From Thamnaconus septentrionalis (lineage: Eukaryota; Chordata; Actinopteri; Tetraodontiformes; Monacanthidae): DNA of 64,000 nucleotides. The stretch is from the NCBI GenBank assembly GCA_009823395.1, contig CM020501.1, positions 21,037,861 to 21,101,860 of the forward strand. Direction: 5' to 3'. The translations under genes and the position numbers were made by a program. Positions 35,314-64,000 of the stretch are shown here, one piece after another. The notes below the pieces were generated by a model. That model did no database searches and was not told where the DNA came from. It was given only the letters and a program-made list of their open reading frames with translations. Position 1 is the first letter of the stretch. The number at the start of each line of letters is the position of its first letter.

Positions 35314-38300
35314 CCTTTTTAAGTGAGCTCTGCATGAGGCTCCCCCTGCTGAGAGTTAGTCGTATTTACAATCTTTGCGGTTTTATAAAGCACTGAAAAA
35401 AGTATTTGGCTGAAAAACAATGTACAGAGTTAATCAAACAAAAAAAAAAAATCATAATAATAAAAATAAAAAGGCTTTCAAGACCCTTTCAAGAGACCAT
35501 GTTCTGGCATTGACGTGGCAACAATGACGACACCAGACAGGTGAGTTTTGGGGTGTTTGTTTGAGTTTGAACGTTGTGTCGGGACTGAACTCTGAGCCGG
35601 TCTGACCTCCAACCTCGGACGTTGTGATCGGGAGAAGAGCTGCTCATTAGCGCCAACAACAACAACAGCAACTACAGCGACAACAAAATGCACCTGTTTC
35701 ATATTGTAACGCAGTCACGACTTCAGAGAGCAAAGCAACAGGTGGCGCGATCGCAGCGTGGCGGCGCCGCTTGTTAGCTTATTCGGCCGCAGGAAAGGTG
35801 AAAACCAGGCTGCAGCCTGTTTACCTGAAAACATTAACCAACGAGGGAGATTGGAGAGACATCGTACGACACCAGACGCCAAACCTTTGAAAATATTCAC
35901 TCTCCTTTTTGTTTGAGAAACAGAGACTTCGGGAAATATTTAGCAACCGCCGAAAACAAAGCTGTGTGTGTGTGGGTGTGTGGCATGTAGTTGTGTTTCT
36001 GTTTCTCTATTCGGATATTGCAGAGGTATAATTGATAATCGAAACTGCTGAGAGTTGTGAGCCCTGACTGAGTGCTCCTCACTGGAGGAGAAGAAGATGG
36101 CAGAGCCTCTGTGAAAAGATGGAGAATTAAGGTGGGGGAAAAAAAAGGAAACTTCTGAATGCCTGTCGGGGTTGTGGGTTGGTAGGAGGGCTGGGGGGGT
36201 TGTTTGTCGCACCCAGGGGGCAGCAGAGAGGGTTGATGAGTTGACAGACCCTTACGCTCTGGTGAACAGGAAACATTGCAAACATGGCAAACAGTCCCGG
36301 ACCAGAGGTGGAGAAGAAGAAGAACGAAGGTTCACCACTTCATTAAAGAGAGTGACAATAAAATCAGACGGCATTTACAAGGGGCTGGGCGGCGGGGTGA
36401 GAGAGGTGACAGCAGCAGCAGCACAACCGTACATGCAAACACACGTCCTGAGTGACCGTGCAATCAAACCCCTGACACGTTCTAAGAGCAGCAATCACAG
36501 CAAGTCCTTCAGCGGCTGTCAGTGGCCGGCCACCTTCCTTCCTTCCTCCCTTCACCACATTTAACTTTTCTCAGAACCTCCTGCACCGCAGACTCCGAGA
36601 CCACAGGGTATGAAAGGCTGAAAGGAATTCTATGAAAAGCTCCAGTGGTGCCTCGCCGCTTTGAAGAACATCTGACAATCAGTCAGTTAACGGTTGAAGG
36701 AAACCACTGACTGCAAGTCCAAGGGGTCTAGGAGTCCTGGTGGTGGACTGAGGTAGCACAGGGTGCAGCATCTTGGAGGGGGCGGAGCTGGACGAGAGGG
36801 GGCAGAGCCAAGTTCAGAAGAACCCGGCGAGAGAAAAATACAAAATAAAAAAAGACGGGACTAAGAATCTGAAGAAAGAAATTGATCAACCTTTTTCTGT
36901 TTCTCTTGCAACAAAATCTGCATCCAGTGTCGAGTTTTAGACCAGCTGGGCAGCACCTCCACACCACCACGTGCATGGGAACGAACGCTGCAGGATTGTC
37001 ATGGCAACGCAACAGGGCCTTAAAAAAAAACCCTCCATCACAGCGTTTTAGAGCACGTCTCCCCCTTCGTCACCCCTTCTCCTTTCTGTGTAATTTTCCT
37101 CCTCCAGCTTTGCGGTAAGATCTGCTGGTTTTCTCCCTAATGGTCCATTCTGTGAAGTGGCTCCTCACACAATAATCGCAGACGGCCAAGTTGCATGAAC
37201 ATCTGTCTGTCAGAATTAATGTTTTTTTTTGACTTTTTAGCAATCAAATGAAATTACTGTTGTTTAACTTGCGGCGCGGTGGAGGTGAAGGGGGCGGGTA
37301 ACTGCCTGTATTCTTCGCTACTTTACTATTTCCATCCTTTTTTTCTCTCTCTGTCTACCCCCTCAGACGGCCGCCCGTCTGTCCGTCCGTCCATCCGCTG
37401 CTCTCTGCCGAGGTGGACGAGGTGAGAGATGGAGCATCGCAGGCGAGAACAGCCAGCGCGAGAAACTGTCGGATGATTTAGAGCCGGCCGGTCTAGAAAA
37501 TAGTCCTCGAAGCCGCTGCGCTAATTTTCTTTTTGTCTACGATTGTAGGTTTTTTTCTCTTTCTTTTTATTTTTTAAAGAAACCACCTCTTGATGATTGT
37601 AATTCAGTATTTGATTAGAATTCCAAAGGCACTCTGGACTCTGGTGGTCTGATTAACTAAGGAAATGTTTTAAATTTTTTCAATTACATAAACGATTATT
37701 CTTTCAGATAATCGACTAATACACGCGTTCCCCCAGTGGCCCTACAAAATACATTTTAGAATTGAAAAAACAAGCAAACAAAAGTACCCCCCCCACAAAT
37801 TTACTGGTCGCATGTGCGTCAAGCGATGGGGAATTTACTCTTTTACCGTCTCAAATTTTAGGGGCAAACTTGCAACTTCAGGGACCACAAGGCGACAAAA
37901 TTAGGAGGAAGCTAAAATTTGGAATCTGAATTGAGTTTTTCTCAACTTGTTGTTTGCGGCACTAGACGGCTGGACAACACGGACGGTTCACACAGTTTTG
38001 GAGCGAAGGCGACGTCCAGGCGAAACTGTGCGGACACGGCACGGCCGTTGAAAGACCTTGTGCGTTTTTTCTTTTTTTTAATATACACGGCCGCGGCGTT
38101 GTCTATTGACACAAACAACCTTTTGCCGCCTGTTGCCAGGCAGCACGCATCAAGGCTGTTTGTTCCAGCGTTTCTCGGTGGTAACTCAACCCCTGCTGCA
38201 GGGTGAGAATGCAACTGAGCCATTCGGTGCTGCTGTTGTGTTAAAAAAAAACAAAAAAAAAACACGCACAATGTCCAGACAAGCTGAGGTGAGTGGTTCA

Positions 38301-41300
38301 ACTGTTTCTTGCGGGAACATCTTCAGATGGATGAAGACAAAATATTGATCCAAATCATAATCAGATTTTAACGGTCGAGGGGTATTTCGAGTTGGATTCC
38401 ATCCAAATTTCTCCCAAACCAACCCCTCCCCAGTGAAATTGTCAAAACGTGCCATTTCAGTCAAACGACACTCTCTGGGAGTGAGTGACGGCGTCGCCGC
38501 GATGATTGCTGCACATAAGCATCATCTTCCAGTGGGCGTGTCTGGCCTTTTCAAAGGTTCCTCACTCGGCTCTGCTTTTAAAAGCCTCGGTCGTGGGGCG
38601 GGGGGGTGGGTGGGCGTGCAAGGAAACGAGAGAGTGAGCAAGTGAGTGCTTGTCACATCCTTTTTGCAAATGCTTTGACATTTACAACACAACACAACAC
38701 TTGACTTGGCATCCCACTCCGCCGGAGGAGGAGGAGGAGACGCAAGAACATCTCCACAGATCTGCAGTCTGGGAGAGTTGAGTTGAGTGTGTAGCTGTCA
38801 ACACACTCAATGTGTGTTTGTTTTGGAAAAATTCACTCAAAGTCGGAGCACTTTTGTTGCGAGAGAGAGAGAGAGAGAAAGAAAAAAAAATTCAGGCAGA
38901 TCTTAATACGGGAATTTGAAAACGAGTCCTGATTCCTGAGCTGCTAAAACATCCACCACTGGGTCGGGTTTTCAACACGGCTGCAGCAAATCTGAAGCTG
39001 TGGAAATCTGAACAGACCATGTGACCCCACCATCAACCCCCTCCAACAAAGCTGATGCCTTCAAACCAATCAAACCACATTCAGAAGCGAAAAATCGAAA
39101 CAGAGGAGTTTTCCCTAAAGAACAAAATGTGGATTTCAAAACAAAACAAAAAAAACAACAAAAAATAGGCATGAAAAGGAAGTGACTTTTTTCACAGAGG
39201 CAGTGCCAGCCGTGTGTGTGTGTGTCTGTCAGTGTGCGGGATCAGAACCAGCCGGTGGGGGCCTGATGTTCTGCAGGCTGCAGACCAAACACACCCACCT
39301 GCTTCTAAAAGAGAAACGACTCCCAGCTTCATAATTATACAGAGAGTCCGCCCACACAAAGTGTGGCTACCTGATGAGGAGCGAGAGTCGGTGTGACTGT
39401 CGGTGCGTCATGTCGCAGTGTGTGTGTGTGTGTGTGTCCGTGTGTGTGTGCGATCTGCTCCTCCATGGCGGCTATGTGCTAAAGAACGTTCGGCATTTAT
39501 ACACGGAAAACCTGGTTTCTGGCTTTTTTGAGGAGATTTTTTTCTTAGAAAACAAAAGGGGAACAAAAAAAAATCTTCAGCATCGTGACGGAACAAACGT
39601 CGACAAACAACAAGGAACCACAATTATTCAAAGAACAACAACAGGAACGGCTTCAATCGAACAACCTGGAAACAAACTTGTGTAAAAATCCTGATTCCTG
39701 CGTGTTCCGAGTGTTTGTGTTGTGTGGTTGTGTGTATGTGTGTTGTGAGTGTCTTTACTTGTGTACAATCAGCTGCTTGGAGGTGGTCAGACCTGAGGTA
39801 TTGATGACAACCAGACATGCAGCATGAGATCAGAAGAGAAGGAGAAGATTGTGGCGACTCGCACCGTCGCACAACCACCCTGAACCACGTCTACTGTGTG
39901 AGGTTACAATAGTTGCTGTTTAACAATGTTTGTTTTTTTTTCCTCGTCGTGTCTTTTGACAGTCGCTCAGGAGAGAGAATAAACAAACAAACAAACAAAC
40001 AATTTCACTGAGTCAAAGCAGAACAAAGCGTGAAAAGCAGCAAAAGCAGAAATCAGTTGTTTCAACCTGAAGATGCAAAAGACAGTAAAATAAGAATAAA
40101 TACATAGATTTTTTTTTAAGTATATAACATCTTGTTCCAATTTTTAAAATCTTCTTGGATGCAGATTGATACTTTTTTTTTTTTGGGGGGTTGGAGTATT
40201 TTAAAGCAGATAACGGAGGTTAACTCGTCCACCTGTCCCACCTGCCCTCTGGGTCTCTGAATTCTCTCAGCAGGAAAAAAAAAAAAAAACAACAACAAAA
40301 CAAAACAGTAAAACAAAAAGAAACAAAAGAAATCCCCCTCATCAAATTTCAACCTGGAGTTACATTACACCTAAAAACACAACAAAGCAAAACAAGCAAA
40401 ACAAAACAACTAAAGAAAAGGATAAAAAAAAAAAAAAAATATCGGTGAACAAAAACAGGTCAGGGCGGGACCGAGCTCACGTCTCGCCTCCAGGGTGAAA
40501 CTGGACAAAACTTTTGACTTTTAGAAAAATGTAAATTGACATTGCACCCCCCTGCCCCTCCATCCCCTCCGAACCCTCCCCTACCCACACAAGTCCGCAC
40601 ACACAGTTCCTCCAGTCCAGTGATTCCAAACAGCAGATCCTCAGTGGTGATTCTTTGTTTCAGTCATCTAGTAGAACTTGTCATGAACAATTTTTTTGTT
40701 GTTGTTGCCCAAAATTAAAACAAATTTAAAAGAAAAACAAAAACAACCAAAAGAAAACTGAAAGGAAAAAAAAGCTTGGGTGGCAAATATTGGTCGGTCA
40801 GACAACTGAAACGTCTCCACGTCGGGGACGGCGTGGGGGGACACAATCAGAAAAATTAAACAAATAGACAATATAAGAAGAAAAGAAGAGAGAGAGAGAG
40901 AAAAGAAAATCGTGGCGGATGCTAAATTTCCCAGAGTATCAGTATCAGCTGTCGCTGCGCCAGGCTGCCGCTAAAGGTACACGTAGAAACTGCGAGGCAC
41001 AGAAAGGAGGCATTTATTCTGAGGTTGAGGTATCGCACTCGGCCTCGCTGACCAAGTCCATATCGTTTAGCTATTGTGTGTATATATATATATGTATATA
41101 CATACATATATACTGTATATATATACATAATTTATCGATGTATGTACATTACATCTGTTCCAGGTAGTTAGAAACTGCGCCACCTTCCAACTGACTAATA
41201 TTGCTGCCCATCCCGTTGGCTCGATCCTGAGACATTTACAGTACTACAAGGCTACTGTTTGCACGCCCGCGTTGGAAAAAGCAGCATTTCCCAAAGCAGG

Positions 41301-42517
41301 CAGCGTAAAGTGAAAGTCGAGGTGAAACGATAAAACAGTCTGTTGGAATTGAGCGGTTGATGGTGCCACCTTCTCTTCTTCTTCTTCTTCTTCTTTTCTT
41401 TTTTGTTTTTGTTTTCTCGCAGATCACCGTTCAGGTTGTTCTCTTTTTTCTTTTTAACACGCTTGAGAGATTCAGTTCACTACATTCGTTATGTATCTGA
41501 TAAGAGATTTGTATTTATATAAATAGATAAAATTGTTCTCTTGGGTATATATAGTGTCGTTTGAGGTTTCTCTAGAGACTGCAGTGGGACTCGGCGGCCA
41601 AGAATGAGGACTTTTCTTTTTCGGACAGGGGGAGCCGTTAACCACATCAGTACAATCAGGGGGGAAAAAAACAAAACAAAAACTGGTGACAAAATCATAT
41701 AAACACAGCTTAAATGGCATGCACCTCAGTAGATATGGCTGTGCTGATAATGGGAGCTTTTCATAAAATAAACAAATAAAAACAATTGGTCAAAATTTTG
41801 AGGGAAAATTTAAAATTGAGTTTCGGGGGCTTGGCCCAGGATAGACTCCTCTCAAATTCTGTTTAAGTGCTCTCAAAGTATTTTATGTACCAATTCAGTT
41901 ACGTCTACACAAATTAGATTTGCCGTTTCGTTCACTATTATGAACATTTTGTGTGCCTGGCAGCCTACCAGAATTTTTGTTTTTGTCTTTTTTTTTTTTT
42001 TTTTAAATGGATGGGGGAAACCACCTTGTGTGTTTTCATTGTTAGGTCAGAACGGCCATGTCCTCTTTGTTTTTTTTTTTTTTTTTGTTCCTACCTGTCG
42101 GGCCAGATTTCTAATGCGTGCTCCCCTCTGAACACCAGGGGCTTCGATCTTGTTTTGACTATCAGATCAATCAGTGCGTCGCCCTTCGCCAGGTACGACT
42201 CGACACGCACGGCCGCCCTTTAGACACCGCAAATGCTCAGCATTGTTCAAGTGTTGGGTGCATTTCATGCATTATTACGAAACCCTGTGGACGGTGGTGT
42301 TTTTCCACAGCTCAAGAGCTTCTTTTGGAATTGGAATTTTCCAGTAATTCTAATCAGCATTAGATTGTGCGTGTGTGTGTGTGTGTGTGTTTTTTAAAAT
42401 ATTGATCCCATAATCAACCAACAGGAATAACTGGTGCATGCCATTTGTTTTTCAAGAGAATAATAACAAAAAAAAGATCAAATAAATAAAAAATGTACAA
42501 AATTTCAAAAAGGAGTG

Positions 42518-42518
<1 letters not shown>

Positions 42519-42561
<43 letters not shown>
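42519..42561. repeat. (CAT)n array
   Basis: About 14 CAT units in the presumed lcor 3'UTR. Confidence 0.95.
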
Positions 42562-42562
<1 letters not shown>

Positions 42563-44812
42563 TGTTTCATTGGAACAGAGAGGAACAATTGTCAAAAACT
42601 CTCACAAACTGGGTGAGCACCAGGCAGTGTAGGGAGCAACCAGCAACATTTACCACCAAACAAAAAAAAAAAAGAGAAACATACAGGACAAAAACAAAAA
42701 AAGCTTTTAGTCGTCTCCTCCGACCGGTTTCGTTCTGACCAGAGTGGAGCAGGTTTCTCTCTTCTCCGCTCGTGTCCTCTCAGGGATTTTTCTTTTACCC
42801 CGCAAATGCAAATTTTTTGTTTCCCTGGTGGCGATGGGAGGTAAAACAACAAGACAGCACTACACAAAAGTCAACTTGATCAAGCTGTATAGCATTTTCT
42901 TTCTTTTTTTAAAAAGTTTTTTTTTGTCCTAAATAGTGGAGGTCATCGGGAGGGAAACAAAGAGTAGTTTGGGTCCAAGCTGCAGCTTTCTGAAAGTCTT
43001 CACACACTAAAGCTTTGTTTTTGTTTTTTTTTTCTTCCTGCATCCTTTCAGCCCTCGTCGTCACTCCCTGATCCTCGTCACCCCGAGAAGAGCTACACTA
43101 CATGCATAACCTCAAACAGCTTCTCTTTCTCGCTTGTTGTATCCGTGTTTTGAAAAAGTGCTATCATCGAAGTTAAGCGCCGTGACTTCAGTCCCCAAGA
43201 CCCAGCATCAGTGTTTGTCATTTGTTGTGATTTGTTAGCAGGTCTGCCTGCGACAGCGCTGCCACTTTGACTTACATGGCCCCTCAAACAGTGAGGAGGG
43301 GCGTGTCTTGTCCTCCTGTCTGTCTACGATAGGTCCGACAGGAAAATGGCCACATTTAAAAACCCCACGCTATCAGTCTCAGTTACCCTGAGTTAAAAAT
43401 AAGGGAAAAAAAGAAAAAAAGAAAGAAATCCAGAATCACGGATTGGCTTTTATATCATCGGTGATAATAATTTATAATATATTAAATCTGCCTTTCCCTC
43501 GCTTCTAACAACTACCCCTCCCCCACTGCATATTGCCCACCCCAACATCCGAAAATGAACACCCTCTATAAATGCACATTTCTTTTCATAGTAGTAAACT
43601 GCCTTTCCAACAGACTTTAAAGTTTAAAGAGGAATTTCACTTAAAACTTGTCAGTTAAGTCGACTCTGCTTCGTTTGATTAGAAAAGGAGAAACAAACAA
43701 AAAAAAGAAAACGGCAATGTGTTGTTATTAGCTCAGACTAGCTAGAGCCTCGTGTCGGTGCAAGATGATCGACTGGATTAGCAGCAGAGTTTCACAGTCT
43801 TATCCCAAAAGGCCTTCATCCAATAAAGATCTCCATCAACAGATGAGCGAACTATGGCCGTCCTTTTTACGGACGAGCTGAAGGCGGCTTCGGCGTTTCA
43901 GGATCAGCGGTGAAACACTGACGGAGGTTCATGAGGTAGCATTTCGCCTGAGCTGATCCACAGTCAAATCACCCCTCCACTCGTCCATTGGCTAAAAAAA
44001 AAAAGAAGAGGATTTCAGAAGTCGCTGGGCTTTGATTGTGGATCAGCGTACGCAGACGACGTGCACCTCTGACCCACTGTGAGTTTTTGTGTCTGGGCTC
44101 CAGAAACAGACCATTATAAGTGCATGATGCGAGGGCAACAATGCCGAGGTAACCTGGTCTGTGAGCGCCAGGCCCAAAGTGTAGTGCAAAAGAAAGCAAA
44201 AGGAAAAAAAAATAAATGAAAAGATAAAGATTAGAAGAAAAGATGTTGATTATAGAAGTCAGTAGTGTTCACGAAACTCACAAACATGCATCCCTGAATG
44301 ACTTTTTGTGTGTCTTTTCTCATTCCAAAAAAGGACGGGTTAATGTTGCTTTCGTCCGCACAAAGATTAGCAGAATATCTCAGGAGGAAAGAAAAGCTTT
44401 GCAGTTAAAGCATCATGGCTACCTGGCAATAAGAGAATGGGTTTTGATTCCGAACCCTGGTGAGGAATATCAAGTCTATGATTATACCTTTTGAGATGGA
44501 ATATAAGAGACAGTTGCACTTACCAATTTTCAGTTAGTACTCCGTGGAAGAGGGGAGTGGTAAAAGGACTAATTGGTCTTTTGCAAAGGTCAATTTTCAA
44601 CCTTCCCCTCATTTTCCCCTTCTCCCAAATTGGATTGGTCCAAAGTCCAAACTGCTTTTTTAAGCAGCGGCATTTCATCGTATCAAGGACGGAGAAGAGG
44701 GGGAATTGGGAATTTGGGCCGAGGATTATCAGCATGCTTATGAGAATTTCATTAATTGTCATTAAACTAATGTCTTTAGCCGCATTTGATAAAGCTAAAC
44801 AAATGCTCACTT

Positions 44813-44835
44813 GGCACCACTCTTAAAGTGGTGCC
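44813..44835. other. perfect 9-bp hairpin downstream of the lcor stop
   Basis: GGCACCACT (44813-44821) and AGTGGTGCC (44827-44835) are exact reverse complements with a 5-nt loop CTTAA, about 175 bases into the presumed lcor 3'UTR. It is symmetrical, so either strand could fold. Confidence 0.6.
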
Positions 44836-45007
44836 TCTTAAAAACCTTTTTGATTCATTGTTTTATCTCCATTTTGTTTTAAAGAATCTTCCTCATATTA
44901 TCCCTGTATTTGTGCTCACCCAGTTACTGCAAAGTAAATTGGCACAAATAAAGCCCCATCCATTTTCAAATCACTTCAGTCATTTGAGGTTTACATGTGT
45001 AAGTTGT

Positions 45008-62985
<17,978 letters not shown>

Positions 62986-63792
62986 CTGGAAGAGACGGAG
63001 AGGAAAACCGGTTAAAACCGGTCGACCACGTTCTAAGTGACAGACCTGGACTGGACCGCACGTCTGCGGATCGTGGCTGTAGCTAGCTCGCCGGCGAGGT
63101 AGCTAGACGTTGTCTGGCGGCGCACAAAGATGGAGGAAGATGGAGACGACCGAACCAGAAGATATTTATACACCAGGTCGGTCAGCTGACGGTTCAAACC
63201 AGAGATTGTGAAAAAGGCATTGAAGATGAAAAAAAAAAAAAAAGTGATTCTCGTAAATACTGATATGTTTCCGTAACGTGTGACGTCGAGGGACTTTCTT
63301 CATCCGCGCTGCCCCCGTGGGTGTAGGAAGGACAGAAACCGAATAGTAGTTGTAGTAGTAGTAGTAGTAGTAGTGGTGGTTGTGGTGGTACTTCCACCAG
63401 TGTGCAGTGGAAAAGCTCCCTGACTGGCTGACCAGCCGACCAATCACAGCAGCTCTGCTCTGCATCCCTGCAGCAACTGGTTGCATTTCTGGTCTCTCAT
63501 GTCGATCACCGCTACCATCAGTAGCTCGATGCTAACTCTGCTCAACTCCCACTGGCTGCAGGTCCGATTGGGGGTTCTTTGAGTTATGTGGAAGGTCCCC
63601 GCTCAGCTCAGAACACGGAGGTGCGGTGGAGAACCGAGGAGCAGAGCTTGTGTTGCGGTTTCACTTTCATGGTCACGACTCGGTGAACGAACCTCCTACG
63701 ACTTTTCTCTCTTTTGGTTTTGTTTCCTTGTTGGCGTTGGTTTTATTTTTTGTTGTTGTTGTTGTTCAACGTCAGTTTCCGAGTGACTCAAC

Positions 63793-63795
<3 letters not shown>

Positions 63796-63832
<37 letters not shown>
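63796..63832. repeat. (CTG)12 array
   Basis: Twelve CTG units in the lcor intron (CAG in lcor sense). Confidence 0.95.
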
Positions 63833-63835
<3 letters not shown>

Positions 63836-63957
63836 TGTTTCACATTCAGAGACGTGTCGAGTCCCGAGCGCCGAGTCCCAGAGACGCAACTCAACAGCCA
63901 ATAACATTCATTTTTAATTGCCATCGATGATTAAATCATAGTTCATGTCGAGTGCAA

Positions 63958-63959
63958 CA

Positions 63960-64000
<41 letters not shown>
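63958..64000. repeat. (CA)n array at window end
   Basis: About 19 CA units continuing to the last bases of the window. Confidence 0.9.

Larger units (their letters stand above)
31050..45007 (-). other. lcor: presumed long lcor 3'UTR
   Basis: On the - strand AATAAA signals lie at 31055-31050 and 31073-31068, just before the TE-bearing intergenic region. Between them and the lcor stop codon (45008) the sequence is continuously T-rich on the transcribed strand. It has no convincing ORF or splice pattern and no transposon I can recognise, unlike the DNA on either side. This fits one very long 3'UTR, but several shorter poly(A) choices are possible (many TTTATT occurrences on the + strand). Confidence 0.4.
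62986..64000 (-). other. lcor: lcor intron reaching the window edge
   Basis: No further lcor exon could be recognised. It contains (TAG)n-like sequence at about 63345-63375, a (CTG)12 array at 63796-63832 and a (CA)n array at the window end. Confidence 0.5.

Noticed and set aside
44243..44494. 83-codon + strand ORF in a complex-sequence block
   Set aside because: No domain, no splice partners and no start context; more likely conserved UTR or non-coding sequence of lcor.

Overview
This is vertebrate nuclear DNA, almost certainly from a teleost fish. Genes are split by short GT-AG introns, many introns are filled with (CA/GT)n arrays, and several repeat families typical of fish genomes are present (hAT elements, miniature inverted-repeat elements, LINE tails). 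Two recognisable genes converge on a shared 3' region: slit1 on the + strand (336-18267, 5' end outside the window) and lcor on the - strand (62985-45008, 5' end outside the window). Human SLIT1 and LCOR are also convergent neighbours, on 10q24, which supports the slit1 assignment over slit2 or slit3.

Region by region. 1-335: intron filled by a (TCTA)n array. 336-18267: 31 slit1 coding exons in one unbroken frame (about 1360 residues). They cover the C-terminal cap of LRR domain 1, LRR domains 2 to 4, six EGF repeats, a laminin-G domain, three more EGF repeats and the cystine knot. A 3.1-kb intron inside LRR domain 4 (5205-8341) holds an apparently complete small gene of its own (6912-7391, 159 aa, coiled coil) with a CRE/CCAAT-type promoter region and a poly(A) signal; I do not recognise it. 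A 12-nt in-frame microexon candidate (14859-14870) lies in the laminin-G part. 18268 to about 20060: slit1 3'UTR. About 20060-31050: intergenic DNA with pyrimidine-rich tracts, a (GAA)24 array, an inverted-repeat element, a GC-rich island and a 1.55-kb decayed hAT transposon with a perfect 8-bp target duplication. About 31050-45007: TE-poor, T-rich on the - strand, best read as a very long lcor 3'UTR. 45008-62985: five lcor exons (637 residues including one split codon) separated by introns with long (TA)n arrays.

The two genes are not functionally coupled as far as the sequence shows. Slit1 is a secreted Robo-receptor ligand in axon guidance. Lcor is a nuclear corepressor with an LxxLL motif, two CtBP-type motifs and a C-terminal Psq helix-turn-helix, all visible here. 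The large exon that makes the PRC2-associated long isoform of mammalian LCOR (C10orf12/PALI1) is not present between the two genes.

The best candidates for something undescribed are the nested coiled-coil gene, the 12-nt slit1 microexon, the GT-tract-bounded intron duplication at 8895-10133 and the absent PALI exon. No prokaryotic features, tRNA, rRNA or CRISPR arrays were seen.
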